Assembly: GCF_003843875.1 (NCBI RefSeq)
Contig: NZ_RKRF01000008.1
Span: 496,001 to 560,000 of the forward strand
Origin: Aquisalibacillus elongatus
GTDB taxonomy: Bacteria > Bacillota > Bacilli > Bacillales > Alkalibacillaceae
Direction: 5' to 3'
Length of the DNA: 64,000 nt
The notes under the pieces were generated by a model. That model saw only the letters and a list, made by a program, of their open reading frames with translations, did no database searches and was not told where the DNA came from. The position numbers and the translations under genes were made by a program. Numbering within the stretch: position 1 is the stretch's first letter; each line of letters opens with the position of its first letter. Positions 37,345-48,850 of this stretch are shown here, in pieces.

Positions 37345-38418
37345 ATGAGTGAGGAGCGTCAAAAGATTTTAAGATTGTTAGAAGAAGGTCATATTACATC
37401 TGAAGAAGCGGAAAAACTGTTGAATGCACTTGAAAAAGGAAAAGCAGAGCAGGAAAAGTCGAAGGAATCATCTAACGAACATCAAGATGCTTTTCAAGAG
37501 TTTAAGGAAGACTTAAAGAGTTTTACAAGTGGTATTCTCAATTTTGTTGATGATACGATTCAGCGAGTGAAAGACGGCCCATTTGAATTTACGTTTAGTC
37601 ATGTTCAAGTGAAACGAAAATTTGAATTTCACGCTGACGAGATTAATCAATTAAACGTTGATTTAACGAATAGCCGGATTGAATTTTTACCTTCTAATGA
37701 TTCGACGATTGTCGTTCAGTGTATCGGTAAAGTTCATAAAGAAGACGATCAGGAACGGGCTGAAGAGAAGTTTGATGATGTGTTGTCCGTTGGTGTAACG
37801 AATGAAACTTTACACATCGATCAAAAATCAGGTAACGTGTCGATTGAACACATTATCTATTTACCAGAAAAAGAGTTCGAGCAAGCTTATATTAAAACGA
37901 TTAACGGTTCGATCAAAGGTCGCTCCGTTAACTTGAAGTTTGCGCGTGTCAGCACAGTTAATGGAAGTATTCGATTAAGTGATTATCAGGGCGATGCTAT
38001 TTTTATAGAATCAAAGCATGGCTCACTTCGCTTAGATGAAGCTAATTTATCTAAAGTGAAGCTTGAGACGAAGACAGGTTCGATTTATTATGATGGTCAA
38101 GTCGACTACTTAGATGTTGATGTCACAACAGGTAGTTTGCGTACGTACCTTCACAACTCGACCGTTCAGCGTGTGGACTTAAGCTCGACCACTGGCTCAA
38201 GCCAGTTATATTTACCAAAGGGATTAAAAGTAAAAGGCACAGCCAGCACTGGCGTAGGCAGCATAGATGTGAATATACCGGAAGTCGTCGTCAGTAAAAT
38301 GGATGACCATTCGGTGAAAAAGTTAGTCCAATTTTACAATGCAACAGATGATGAAAATTACGCAGATGTTGATATCGAAACCAAAACGGGTAGTATAAAA
38401 GTAAATACATTAAATTAA
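37345..38418 (+). CDS. yvlB: YvlB-like DUF4097 beta-helix protein
   Basis: 357 residues. A short N-terminal helical domain (ILRLLEEGHITSEEAEKLLNAL, SHOCT/YvlB type), a linker, then DUF4097 repeats that build a beta-solenoid: recurring (T/S)xxGSI/L steps such as IKTINGSIKG, VSTVNGSIRL, ESKHGSLRL, ETKTGSIYY, VTTGSLRT and IETKTGSIKV. No signal peptide. Relatives such as LiaX are tied to envelope stress responses; the function here is inferred only. ATG at 37345 behind AAAGGGGGA. yvlD follows in 12 bp. Confidence 0.85.
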   Translation: MSEERQKILRLLEEGHITSEEAEKLLNALEKGKAEQEKSKESSNEHQDAFQEFKEDLKSFTSGILNFVDDTIQRVKDGPFEFTFSHVQVKRKFEFHADEINQLNVDLTNSRIEFLPSNDSTIVVQCIGKVHKEDDQERAEEKFDDVLSVGVTNETLHIDQKSGNVSIEHIIYLPEKEFEQAYIKTINGSIKGRSVNLKFARVSTVNGSIRLSDYQGDAIFIESKHGSLRLDEANLSKVKLETKTGSIYYDGQVDYLDVDVTTGSLRTYLHNSTVQRVDLSSTTGSSQLYLPKGLKVKGTASTGVGSIDVNIPEVVVSKMDDHSVKKLVQFYNATDDENYADVDIETKTGSIKVNTLN

Positions 38419-38430
38419 AGGAGTATCTCT

Positions 38431-38787
38431 ATGCTGAAAAATTGGTTGATTTCAATAGTCGTTAACACCGTTGCTATTTTAGCTGTCGCAGAATTATTTG
38501 ACCGTGTGCATGTCGAAGGTGTTACGGCTGCGATTTTGGCAAGTGTTATTCTAGGGATTTTAAATGCAATTGTTAAACCTATTCTAGTCATTTTTACCCT
38601 TCCGATTACGTTTTTAACACTAGGACTTTTCTTATTTGTTATTAATGCCATTACACTTATGTTGACACAATGGATTTTAGCTGGCGACTTCGTCATCGAA
38701 GGTTTTGGCACAGCAATCCTCGCAGCGATTATTATTACGATTCTAAATACGATTTTACAAAAGCTATTAAAAGAAGTGTTAGATTAA
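38431..38787 (+). CDS. yvlD: YvlD-like phage holin family 4 membrane protein
   Basis: 118 residues with four hydrophobic segments (about 5-24, 28-50, 56-78, 87-112). It matches the holin superfamily IV/YvlD family; despite the name there is no sign of lysis function, and the role is unknown. It is in an operon with yvlB, as in B. subtilis, so an envelope role is plausible. ATG at 38431 behind AAAGGAG. Confidence 0.88.
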   Translation: MLKNWLISIVVNTVAILAVAELFDRVHVEGVTAAILASVILGILNAIVKPILVIFTLPITFLTLGLFLFVINAITLMLTQWILAGDFVIEGFGTAILAAIIITILNTILQKLLKEVLD

Positions 38788-38823
38788 TATTAATAGGCTG
38801 GAACAAAAGTTTATAAGTAAAAT

Positions 38824-38863
38824 AAAGACCGTACAATGAGTAAATCATTGTACGGTCTTTCTA
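38824..38863 (+). terminator. Long perfect terminator hairpin behind yvlBD
   Basis: AAAGACCGTACAATGA and its exact complement (16 bp) flank GTAAA, with T-rich sequence after. It opens a 464-bp stretch without genes (38788-39251). Confidence 0.85.
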
Positions 38864-38873
38864 ATGCCGCTCC

Positions 38874-38985
38874 GTCAAAAAGCTCCGCTTTCCGCAGGCA
38901 CGGCTTCAACTTCCCAAAACTCACTAAGTAAGTTTTGCGTGATTTTCAGCTCGTGCTGTTCCTGCTGGAGTCTGCGCTTTTTGAC
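38874..38985. repeat. REP-like folded intergenic element
   Basis: GTCAAAAAGC at 38874 pairs with GCTTTTTGAC ending at 38985; nested pairs include GCAGG/CCTGC and CACG/CGTG, so about 110 bp can fold into one imperfect stem. The halves CCGCTTTCCGCAGGCACGGC and TCGTGCTGTTCCTGC resemble GC-rich intergenic repeats that I recall from many Bacillaceae genomes; that link is from memory. No coding potential seen. Confidence 0.62.
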
Positions 38986-39073
38986 TACGCTGAGAAATCA
39001 GTGCCCTCAATTAATAATCGTCTTTTATAACTTTCACTTACCTTTTGTCACAGCCTCTTTTTGTATGTGAATC

Positions 39074-39178
39074 CGTCAGTAAAAGGTGATTATTCGTCAG
39101 TAAAAAGTTAAAATCCGATAGTAAATAATCTTAATTTGTCAGTAAACTTAAAAAATCCGTCAGTAAATTTAATTCAAC
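39074..39178 (+). repeat. 21-bp-period intergenic array (array D), 5 units
   Basis: CGTCAGTAAA or close variants start at 39074, 39095, 39116, 39137 and 39158, exactly 21 bp apart. About ten conserved bases alternate with eleven AT-rich variable ones. It ends roughly 75 bp before hprK. Confidence 0.93.
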
Positions 39179-39251
39179 TTATTTTCATAATAAGCTATAT
39201 TCATTTATGATATAGTTATTAATAATGTTTTACATAGAAGGAGAGAGACGG

Positions 39252-40175
39252 ATGATTAAAGTCCGTGTAAAGGATTTAATTGAACGGTTTGATTTAGAGT
39301 TAGTAGCAGGAAAAGATGGCGTCCATCGTGAGATTTTTACGAGTGATATATCAAGGCCTGGGATGGAGATGGCTGGGTACTTCACGCACTATCCAAAAGA
39401 GCGTCTTCAGTTGATGGGACGTACGGAGTTACAGTTTTTATACGATCTGCAAAGTGATGAGATTGAGGATCGGATGGAGCAACTTTGTACAGATATCACA
39501 CCAGGGATTGTCATTACGCGTGGATTGGAAGTACCACAAGCGTTAGTGAAAGCCGCGGATCATGCTGGGGTACCGGTCATGCGTTCGCCGTATAAAACGA
39601 CGCGAGTCATTAGTCGTTTGACGAATTTTCTTGAGACTAAATTTGCACCTTCAACCGCATTGCACGGTGTTCTAGTCGATGTGTACGGCGTTGGCGTGTT
39701 GATCACCGGTAAAAGCGGGATTGGTAAAAGTGAAACGGCTCTTGAACTTGTTAAGCGCGGGCATCGTTTAGTGGCTGATGATAACGTTGAAATTCGTCAG
39801 GAAGATTACGATACGCTGATTGGGAACCCACCGAATTTAATTGAGCATTTATTAGAAATTCGGGGTCTAGGCATTATTAATGTTATGACGTTGTTTGGAG
39901 CGGGTGCCGTCCGTAACTATAAGCGTATTTCGATGGTTGTTCACTTAGAGACCTGGGAAGCGGATAAACAATATGATCGTTTAGGGTTGGATGAAGATAA
40001 GTTAAATATCATGGATGTTGATCTTCCGAAGGCGACGATTCCGGTAAGACCGGGTCGTAACGTATCGGTCATTATTGAAGTAGCCGCGATGAATTTCCGA
40101 TTAAAACGGATGGGAATTAATACGGCAGAAGAGTTTTCGAATCGACTCAATTCTGTCATTGATGATGTTGAATAA
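39252..40175 (+). CDS. hprK: HPr kinase/phosphorylase
   Basis: Phosphorylates Ser46 of HPr and Crh in response to glycolytic state and also removes the phosphate, starting carbon catabolite control. 307 residues. P-loop GKSGIGKS at 153-160, the following [17 protein letters not shown], and the HPrK signature [13 protein letters not shown] at 39252 behind AAGGAGAG. First gene of hprK-lgt-yvoD-ppaX-yvoF; its likely target crh lies 13 kb downstream. Confidence 0.97.
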   Translation: MIKVRVKDLIERFDLELVAGKDGVHREIFTSDISRPGMEMAGYFTHYPKERLQLMGRTELQFLYDLQSDEIEDRMEQLCTDITPGIVITRGLEVPQALVKAADHAGVPVMRSPYKTTRVISRLTNFLETKFAPSTALHGVLVDVYGVGVLITGKSGIGKSETALELVKRGHRLVADDNVEIRQEDYDTLIGNPPNLIEHLLEIRGLGIINVMTLFGAGAVRNYKRISMVVHLETWEADKQYDRLGLDEDKLNIMDVDLPKATIPVRPGRNVSVIIEVAAMNFRLKRMGINTAEEFSNRLNSVIDDVE

Positions 40176-40203
40176 ACGTGAGATTGAATAAGGGGGATTA
40201 GCA

Positions 40204-41064
40204 ATGTATTGTGAAGCGGAACCATATAGCAGAGTATTTATAGAGCTAGGCCCATTTCCAGTTTACTGGTATGGTTTTCTAATTATGTTAGGGGCGGTCA
40301 TTGCCCTTATTGTCGCACAGCGTGAAGGAAATCGACTTGGCCTACATAAAGACTTTTTCATCGATTTATTAGTGTTTGCCATACCGGCAGCAATCATTGG
40401 TGCTAGATTGTATTATGTCATTTTCCAATGGGAGAATTATAATTCCTTTGGGGATATTATCGACATTCGTGAAGGTGGCTTAGCGATTCACGGGGCGTTA
40501 ATTGCATCCGTGCTGGTGGCTTACATTTATGCGAAGAAGAAAAACGTCTCGTTCTGGAAGGTTGCCGATATTGCAGCACCAAGTATTTTGATAGGTCAAA
40601 TGCTAGGACGTTGGGGTAACTTTATGAACCAGGAGGCCTATGGTGGTCCGGTGTCTGAAGCAGCTTATCAAAATGTGCTACAATATGTACCTGATTGGAT
40701 TATGAATCAAATGTGTGTCGATGGCGTTTATCACCATCCGACGTTTTTATATGAATCGTTGTGGAGTATGTTAGGAATTGTTTTATTACTCGTACTACGT
40801 TATAAAGTTAATCCGCGTCGCGGTGTGATTTTCCTATCATACGTCATGTGGTACTCATTCGGTCGATTCTTTATTGAAGGCATGCGAACAGACAGTTTAT
40901 ACATTGTACCTGGATTACGTACAGCACAAGTCATTTCGATTTTATTAATTATCGGTAGTATTGTGCTACTATACTATCGTCGTAAGAAAGGATATGACGA
41001 CGTGCTTTATGATGGAACGTCGTTAAAACCGAATAAAAACAGCAAGAAAAAGAAGAAAAAATGA
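40204..41064 (+). CDS. lgt: Prolipoprotein diacylglyceryl transferase
   Basis: Membrane enzyme that adds diacylglycerol to the lipobox Cys of prelipoproteins. 286 residues, about seven transmembrane segments, with the family signature GRWGNFMNQEAYGGP and a His/Tyr-rich YHHPTFLYES. Lys-rich cytosolic tail. ATG at 40204 behind AGGGGGA. The cytochrome c lipoprotein at 24566 is one likely substrate. Confidence 0.97.
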   Translation: MYCEAEPYSRVFIELGPFPVYWYGFLIMLGAVIALIVAQREGNRLGLHKDFFIDLLVFAIPAAIIGARLYYVIFQWENYNSFGDIIDIREGGLAIHGALIASVLVAYIYAKKKNVSFWKVADIAAPSILIGQMLGRWGNFMNQEAYGGPVSEAAYQNVLQYVPDWIMNQMCVDGVYHHPTFLYESLWSMLGIVLLLVLRYKVNPRRGVIFLSYVMWYSFGRFFIEGMRTDSLYIVPGLRTAQVISILLIIGSIVLLYYRRKKGYDDVLYDGTSLKPNKNSKKKKKK

Positions 41065-41090
41065 CATCATAAGGAAGAGGAGTTTGTGAA

Positions 41091-42065
41091 TTGAAGGGGA
41101 TACTTAAGCGGGGATTACACAGTGGATTGTCGTTAACGTGGACGTTAGGGAAAATTATTTTTCCAATTACGCTCATCGTAACGATTCTTCAGTTTACACC
41201 TGTATTACCATATATAATAGATTTAATCCAGCCGTTAATGGCTCTGATTGGCCTGCCAGGGGAAGCGGCTGTCCCACTCGTTTTGGGAAATGCCTTGAAT
41301 CTTTATGCGGGCATTGGAGCTATTGTGAGTTTTGACTTTACAGTAAAAGAAGTTTTTATATTAGCTTTGATGCTGTCATTCTCGCACAACTTATTTATCG
41401 AGTCAGCCGTTGCGGCGAAGGTCGGTGTGAAATTTTGGATCATCATTCTTGTGCGGGTTGGTCTCGCGCTCTTCTCAGCCATGCTTGTCAATTGGTTTTG
41501 GCAAGGCGGTCAGGAGATGGCGCAGTACGGGCTGATTTCAAATGAAGGACCTGAGCCAAGCGGATGGGCTGAAATTACGTTAACAGGCCTTGAAACAGCT
41601 GTGTTATCGATTGTTCAATTGGCTGCGATTGTCATTCCGCTCATGGTTGTCATGCAGTGGTTACGCGAGCACCATTGGATGGACTGGATGTCACGGAAAA
41701 TGTCACCGTTTACGAAAATGATTGGTGTGAAAGAAAATGCTTCGATGACCTTAGTGGCGGGGTTAACGATTGGATTAGCATACGGAGCAGGCTTGATGAT
41801 TCAAGCTGTTAAAGAAGACGGTGTGTCAAGAAAAGACATGACGCTCGTGTTGATTTTCCTCGTGACCTGTCACGCGGTCGTAGAGGATACGCTCGTGTTC
41901 ATTCCACTAGGGATTCCTGTATGGCCATTACTCTTAATCCGCTTAACGACAGCCATTATTTTAACTGCCGTCATCGCTTATATTTGGAACCGAGTTGAAA
42001 AGAATAAAGAAAAAGACGCAAGAAAGGATGCAGTAAGCCATGAGCATACGTACGATACTGTTTGA
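41091..42065 (+). CDS. yvoD: Nucleoside recognition (gate) domain membrane protein YvoD
   Basis: Polytopic membrane protein, 324 residues, of the Gate/nucleoside-recognition family related to SpmA/SpmB and SpoIIIM-type proteins; substrate unknown. About eight hydrophobic segments, with GNALNLYAGIGAIVSF and AGLTIGLAYGAGLMI as typical gate repeats. TTG start at 41091, 8 bases behind GGAAGAGGAG; the nearby GTG is out of frame. Overlaps ppaX by 26 bp. Confidence 0.87.
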   Translation: MKGILKRGLHSGLSLTWTLGKIIFPITLIVTILQFTPVLPYIIDLIQPLMALIGLPGEAAVPLVLGNALNLYAGIGAIVSFDFTVKEVFILALMLSFSHNLFIESAVAAKVGVKFWIIILVRVGLALFSAMLVNWFWQGGQEMAQYGLISNEGPEPSGWAEITLTGLETAVLSIVQLAAIVIPLMVVMQWLREHHWMDWMSRKMSPFTKMIGVKENASMTLVAGLTIGLAYGAGLMIQAVKEDGVSRKDMTLVLIFLVTCHAVVEDTLVFIPLGIPVWPLLLIRLTTAIILTAVIAYIWNRVEKNKEKDARKDAVSHEHTYDTV

Positions 42066-42678
42066 TTTAGACGGAACACTAATTGATACTAACGAATTAA
42101 TCATTGAATCCTTTAAGCATACGCTTAAGGAACACTTAGAAGAAGATTATTCTCGCGAGGAGATTTTGCCATTCATCGGACCGCCTTTACAAGAATCACT
42201 AGGAAAAGTGAAGCCAGATGAAGTTGAAGCCATGGTTGAGACGTACCGAAAGCATAATCTTGAGAACCATGACTTGTATGTCAAAAGTTATGACGGCGTG
42301 TTCGAGACCCTTCAAGAGCTTCATGACAAAGGATATAAAATGGCGATTGTCACAACAAAAATTCGAAAAACGGCGATGAAAGGCTTAGAATTGACGCAAT
42401 TAGACCAATTTTTTGATGTCGTCATTGGTTTAGACGACATTGAACATGCGAAACCTGATCCGGAACCTGTTTTAAAAGGCATGAATGCATTAGGTGGCGA
42501 GCCTGAGACAACGATCATGATTGGTGATAACTCACACGACATTCATGCTGGACAAAACGCTGGAACGAAAACGGCTGCTGTAGCGTGGTCAGCTAAAGGA
42601 AAGTCATTTATGGAATCGCTCAACCCAGATTACATGTTAGGTCATATTTCGGATCTATTAGAAATCGTTGAGGAGTGA
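42040..42678 (+). CDS. ppaX: Pyrophosphatase PpaX
   Basis: HAD-family phosphatase that hydrolyses the pyrophosphate made by HprK/P when it dephosphorylates HPr-Ser-P. 212 residues. Nucleophile motif DLDGTLIDT at 8-16 and the motif IV region GLDDIEHAKPDPEPV...MIGDNSHDIHAG. ATG at 42040 lies inside yvoD. The operon with hprK fits the biochemical link. Confidence 0.94.
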   Translation: MSIRTILFDLDGTLIDTNELIIESFKHTLKEHLEEDYSREEILPFIGPPLQESLGKVKPDEVEAMVETYRKHNLENHDLYVKSYDGVFETLQELHDKGYKMAIVTTKIRKTAMKGLELTQLDQFFDVVIGLDDIEHAKPDPEPVLKGMNALGGEPETTIMIGDNSHDIHAGQNAGTKTAAVAWSAKGKSFMESLNPDYMLGHISDLLEIVEE

Positions 42679-42683
42679 GGGAC

Positions 42684-43202
42684 ATGCGGAAGACGGAGCG
42701 TTACGCGGTCCAAGAACAAAACTCGTTATGGCAGATTTATAAAACGGTCCCTTTTTTAAAAGTCGCTAAAAATTTTGTATTCATTCAACTCGGGCGCTAC
42801 ACACCATCACTTAAATTGAAAAACTGGCTATATAAAACGTTTTTACGAATGACGATTGGCAAGCATACAGCGCTTGCCTTAATGGTCATGCCTGATGTCA
42901 TGTTTCCAGAGCGCATACATATCGGAAAAAATTCGATCGTAGGTTATAACACCACGATTTTAGCGCATGAATATTTAATCGACGAATATCGATTGGGTGA
43001 CGTTCTAATTGGCGACGAAGTCATGATCGGCGCGAACTGTACCATTTTGCCCGGGGTAACAATTGGGGACGGTGCGATTGTATCCGCAGCAACGCTTGTG
43101 CACGAGGATGTGCCTGCCGGAGCGTTTGTCGGCGGCAATCCAATGCGCGTCATTTATACGAAGGAGCAACTAGAGCAAAAAGAATTAGAGAAACGACCAT
43201 AA
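42684..43202 (+). CDS. yvoF: Left-handed beta-helix acyltransferase YvoF
   Basis: Probable CoA-dependent O-acetyltransferase of the hexapeptide family, 172 residues; acceptor unknown. Hexapeptide turns are visible (IHIGKNSIVGYN, VLIGDEVMIGANCTI, VTIGDGAIVSAATLV), followed by the usual GGNPMRVI. I choose ATG at 42684, 8 bases behind GAGGAG; a GTG at 42675 overlaps the ppaX stop. Last gene of the hprK operon; a terminator follows. Confidence 0.88.
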   Translation: MRKTERYAVQEQNSLWQIYKTVPFLKVAKNFVFIQLGRYTPSLKLKNWLYKTFLRMTIGKHTALALMVMPDVMFPERIHIGKNSIVGYNTTILAHEYLIDEYRLGDVLIGDEVMIGANCTILPGVTIGDGAIVSAATLVHEDVPAGAFVGGNPMRVIYTKEQLEQKELEKRP

Positions 43203-43203
43203 G

Positions 43204-43233
43204 AGACGTGTACTAGTAGTATGCGTCTTTTTT
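43204..43233 (+). terminator. Rho-independent terminator of the hprK operon
   Basis: AGACGTGTACTA can pair with TAGTATGCGTCT (two G-U pairs), followed by TTTTT. Confidence 0.82.
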
Positions 43234-43239
43234 GCTAAC

Positions 43240-43354
43240 TGCTTAATACTCCCAAATTAGTAATTAATACTATGATTTAGTGTTTAATACTGTTGAATTA
43301 ATGCTTAATACTGATAATTTAGTGCTTAATACACTAAAATTACTGCTTAATAGG
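43240..43354 (+). repeat. 21-bp-period intergenic array (array E), 6 units
   Basis: TGCTTAATACT or close variants start at 43240, 43261, 43281, 43302, 43323 and 43344: spacing 21, 20, 21, 21, 21. The common extended core is TTAGTGCTTAATACT, shared with array C on the other strand and partly with array A. Starts right behind the hprK-operon terminator and ends about 50 bp before glpK. Confidence 0.93.
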
Positions 43355-43362
43355 TTTGTTAA

Positions 43363-44898
<1,536 letters not shown>

Positions 44899-44913
44899 AA
44901 AGGGTGCAATGAT

Positions 44914-46566
44914 TTGGATTTTTTATCGAACAAATCCCGACATGAAAATAAGCAAATTTTAAAAAACGAATTCGACATCATCGTAATTGGTGGAGGCATC
45001 ACAGGTGCTGGTATTGCCTTAGATGCAATCACGCGTGGCTTAAGTGTTTTGTTACTAGAGATGCAAGATTTCGCTGCTGGAACGTCAAGCCGCTCGACGA
45101 AGTTAGTCCACGGCGGGCTTCGTTATTTAAAAAACTTCGAAGTAAAAATGGTCGCAGAAGTCGGAAAAGAGCGTGAGATTGTTTATGAAAACGGTCCGCA
45201 TGTGACAACGCCAGAGCGCATGATGCTGCCTTTTTATAAAAATGGTACGTTCGGGCCGCTATCAACGAACGTGGGTCTCCGTGTTTATGACTTTTTAGCA
45301 GGGGTCAAACGAAAAGAGCGACGTCAAATGTTATCAGTAGAGGAAACCCTTAAAAGAGAGCCCCTTTTAAAACGCGAAGGGCTTCAAGGAAGTGGTTATT
45401 ACGTCGAGTACAAAACGGATGATGCGAGGTTGACACTCGAAGTGTTAAAAAAGGCGATTGAAGAAGGTGCCTATGCCTTTAATTACATGAAAGTGAACCA
45501 GTTGCTTTACCGTGACGGGCGTGTGGTTGGTGTTCAAGCACTTGATACGACAAACGGTGAGACGCACCAAATCCATGGTGACAAGGTGATCAACGCTACT
45601 GGCCCTTGGGTGGATGAGATTCGTTCAATGGACCATTTCAAGAAGGAAAAACACCTGTATCATACAAAGGGTGTTCATCTAGTTTTTGATCAGTCTAAAT
45701 TCCCGCTTAATCAGGCGGTCTATTTTGACACACCGGATGGGCGTATGGTGTTTGCGATTCCGCGTGATGATAAAACTTATGTTGGCACAACAGACACACC
45801 TTTCGAATCTGACTTAGCCAACCCGACAACGTCCAGTGACGATCGACAGTATTTACTAGAGGCTATTCATTGGATTTTTCCAGAAGTGGAGATATCAGAG
45901 GATGATATTGAATCGACGTGGTCAGGCATACGACCGCTCATTCATGAGGAAGGAAAAGACCCTTCAGAGATCTCCAGAAAAGATGAAGTATTTGTATCGG
46001 ATTCAGGGTTAATGTCAATCGCAGGCGGAAAGCTAACGGGCTACCGTATAATGGCAGAAGAGATCGTTGACCGAGTCGTTAAGGATTTTAAAGAAGAAAG
46101 ATACAAACGCTATCCAAAATCACAAACGAAAGACATGCCGATAAGCGGTGGCGATGTTGGTGGGGCAGATGGATTGCTGACATTTGGAGCGATCGCATAT
46201 AAAGAAGCCATTGATCAAGGGGTGCCAGACGATGTGATCCGTCCTTGGATCAAGCGATACGGCGGAAATGTTCATAAGCTAATCGAATACTACACCAATG
46301 CTCCAGAGGATTTGGCACTTGCACGTGATGTTTATGCGGAATTGACCTATAGTTTAGAGCACGAGTTAGTTTATAAGCCGGTTGACTTTTTTACCCGAAG
46401 AACTGGTGCGCTATTTTTCAACATCCAGTGGGTACAAGAACATAAGGAACAAGTAATTGATTGGATGAGTGAGTACCTTAGCTGGTCGGAACATGAATTA
46501 ACTCAATATCAAGAGGAACTCGAGATTGCGATTAAGCAAGCACAAGAACCATTCCCGCAGAGTTGA
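44914..46566 (+). CDS. glpD: Aerobic glycerol-3-phosphate dehydrogenase
   Basis: Membrane-associated flavoenzyme that oxidises glycerol-3-phosphate to dihydroxyacetone phosphate and reduces menaquinone. 550 residues. FAD-binding DIIVIGGGITGAGIALDA (about 19-36), SSRSTKLVHGGLRYLK, and the C-terminal GlpD domain. TTG start at 44914 behind GAAAGGGTG; the ATG at 44909 is in another frame. A strong terminator overlaps its last codons. Confidence 0.96.
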   Translation: MDFLSNKSRHENKQILKNEFDIIVIGGGITGAGIALDAITRGLSVLLLEMQDFAAGTSSRSTKLVHGGLRYLKNFEVKMVAEVGKEREIVYENGPHVTTPERMMLPFYKNGTFGPLSTNVGLRVYDFLAGVKRKERRQMLSVEETLKREPLLKREGLQGSGYYVEYKTDDARLTLEVLKKAIEEGAYAFNYMKVNQLLYRDGRVVGVQALDTTNGETHQIHGDKVINATGPWVDEIRSMDHFKKEKHLYHTKGVHLVFDQSKFPLNQAVYFDTPDGRMVFAIPRDDKTYVGTTDTPFESDLANPTTSSDDRQYLLEAIHWIFPEVEISEDDIESTWSGIRPLIHEEGKDPSEISRKDEVFVSDSGLMSIAGGKLTGYRIMAEEIVDRVVKDFKEERYKRYPKSQTKDMPISGGDVGGADGLLTFGAIAYKEAIDQGVPDDVIRPWIKRYGGNVHKLIEYYTNAPEDLALARDVYAELTYSLEHELVYKPVDFFTRRTGALFFNIQWVQEHKEQVIDWMSEYLSWSEHELTQYQEELEIAIKQAQEPFPQS

Positions 46567-46582
46567 ATCTGCGGGAATTTTT
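46551..46582 (+). terminator. Rho-independent terminator of glpKD
   Basis: ATTCCCGCAGA and TCTGCGGGAAT pair perfectly around GTTGAA, followed by TTTTTA. The left arm lies inside the end of glpD. Confidence 0.94.
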
Positions 46583-46671
46583 ATGTCTTTTACAGAATTT
46601 TCTACAGAAAGTGATGAAATTTTACATCTGTGCTATACTTGCACTTAGAATGATTTAGTCGGGAGGCCTTT

Positions 46672-47652
46672 ATGCAAACAACTGATACCAATATTTTAAA
46701 TTACCGAAATGATGGAGATTTCTACTTTTCTTATGGCATTAAGGCTTTCAAAGAAAAGCGCTTCGACAAAGCAGAAAAGTGGTTCTTAAAATCTCTTGAA
46801 TATAAGCCAGACAATCCATTGTATTTATCGCAAATCTCGGTTTTATATACCGAAATTGGTCAGTATCAGAAAGCCAATGACTGGCTTCAGCGCGTTGTGG
46901 ATGTTCATGGGAAAGACTACCCTGACTGTTACTACCTACTTGCTAACAACTATGCGCATTTAGGTCTTTTTTATGAAGCACAAAAATATGCTCATAAGTA
47001 CTTGGAACATAGTCAAGATGGCGACTTTAAAGAAGAGGTTAACCAGTTAGTCGAGATGTTAGACTATCTTTCTAAGGAAGAGAACATTGAAGATGATTTT
47101 GAATTAGAAGAGCTGGATGAGATCATCATTTATCAAGAAACGGCCTTTTACTATTTAGAACACGAAAAATGGGATGAAGCCCTCGAGATATTAGAAGAGA
47201 TGATGACATTTTATCCTGAATATACATCATCGAAGCATGAGTATGCCTTCGCTTTATTTCAAAAGGGAGATTGCGATGAAGCGATCGCTTTAGAAGAAGC
47301 TTGGTTTGAGCAAGACGAGACTAACTTATACAGCCGCATGAATTTAGTTTATTTTTATTACAAAATTGGTAAAAAACAAGCGTTCATGGAATTGTTACCA
47401 ACGCTCAATAACGTATATCCGACTTTGGAACAGCAAAAGTTAAAACTAGCGGTAACATTAGCTCGAGTTGGTGAATATAACCAAGCATTTAGGCGGTTTA
47501 AGCGCGTTGACTCGATGCAAGTGGCGAATTATATGAGCTATTTTTATTGGTATTCAAAAGTTTTATTTGAGAACGGAAAAACACAATTTGGTGAAAAGAT
47601 TTGGAAAAAAGGGTTGAACAAGCATCCGGCGTTAGAGTCGTTTACGTTTTAA
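46672..47652 (+). CDS. yvcD: Tetratricopeptide repeat protein YvcD
   Basis: Cytosolic TPR protein of unknown partner, 326 residues, about eight helical hairpins (first: FYFSYGIKAFKEKRFDKAEKWFLKSLEYKPDNP; others near 76-115, 150-190 and 200-270). Acidic. ATG at 46672 behind GGGAGG. It stands just before trxB as in B. subtilis. Confidence 0.85.
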   Translation: MQTTDTNILNYRNDGDFYFSYGIKAFKEKRFDKAEKWFLKSLEYKPDNPLYLSQISVLYTEIGQYQKANDWLQRVVDVHGKDYPDCYYLLANNYAHLGLFYEAQKYAHKYLEHSQDGDFKEEVNQLVEMLDYLSKEENIEDDFELEELDEIIIYQETAFYYLEHEKWDEALEILEEMMTFYPEYTSSKHEYAFALFQKGDCDEAIALEEAWFEQDETNLYSRMNLVYFYYKIGKKQAFMELLPTLNNVYPTLEQQKLKLAVTLARVGEYNQAFRRFKRVDSMQVANYMSYFYWYSKVLFENGKTQFGEKIWKKGLNKHPALESFTF

Positions 47653-47704
47653 ATAGTCATAAGCAAAAAATTTGTCGCTCTTATTGGTTTTTAATATGAT
47701 ATAG

Positions 47705-48679
<975 letters not shown>

Positions 48680-48702
48680 AAGTAATTGCATCTTAACTGC
48701 GC

Positions 48703-48733
48703 TGTAACACGCTTGAAACATTGATACGTTACA
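48703..48733. promoter_or_regulatory. Inverted repeat behind trxB
   Basis: TGTAAC and GTTACA are 19 bases apart, near GAAACATTGATA. With 48680-48850 otherwise holding GGGGT...ACCCC and TTAACT...AGTTAA hairpins, this region may be a set of weak 3' structures of trxB rather than an operator. Confidence 0.3.
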
Positions 48734-48778
48734 ATAGGGGTAATTAATTGACCCCCTTTATTAACTATAGATTTAGTT

Positions 48779-48813
48779 AACACAGGTAGCTTTCTTCTAC
48801 CTGTGTTTTTTTT
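48779..48813 (+). terminator. Rho-independent terminator behind trxB
   Basis: AACACAGGTAG and CTACCTGTGTT pair perfectly around seven bases, followed by TTTTTT. Confidence 0.94.
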
Positions 48814-48850
48814 GGTTTCAAAAAACAGCGGTAGAGTGTACTATAAGGTT

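Noticed and set aside
38431-38787. A phage remnant, because the product belongs to a holin-named family
   Set aside because: YvlD proteins are ordinary chromosomal partners of YvlB; no other phage gene is nearby.
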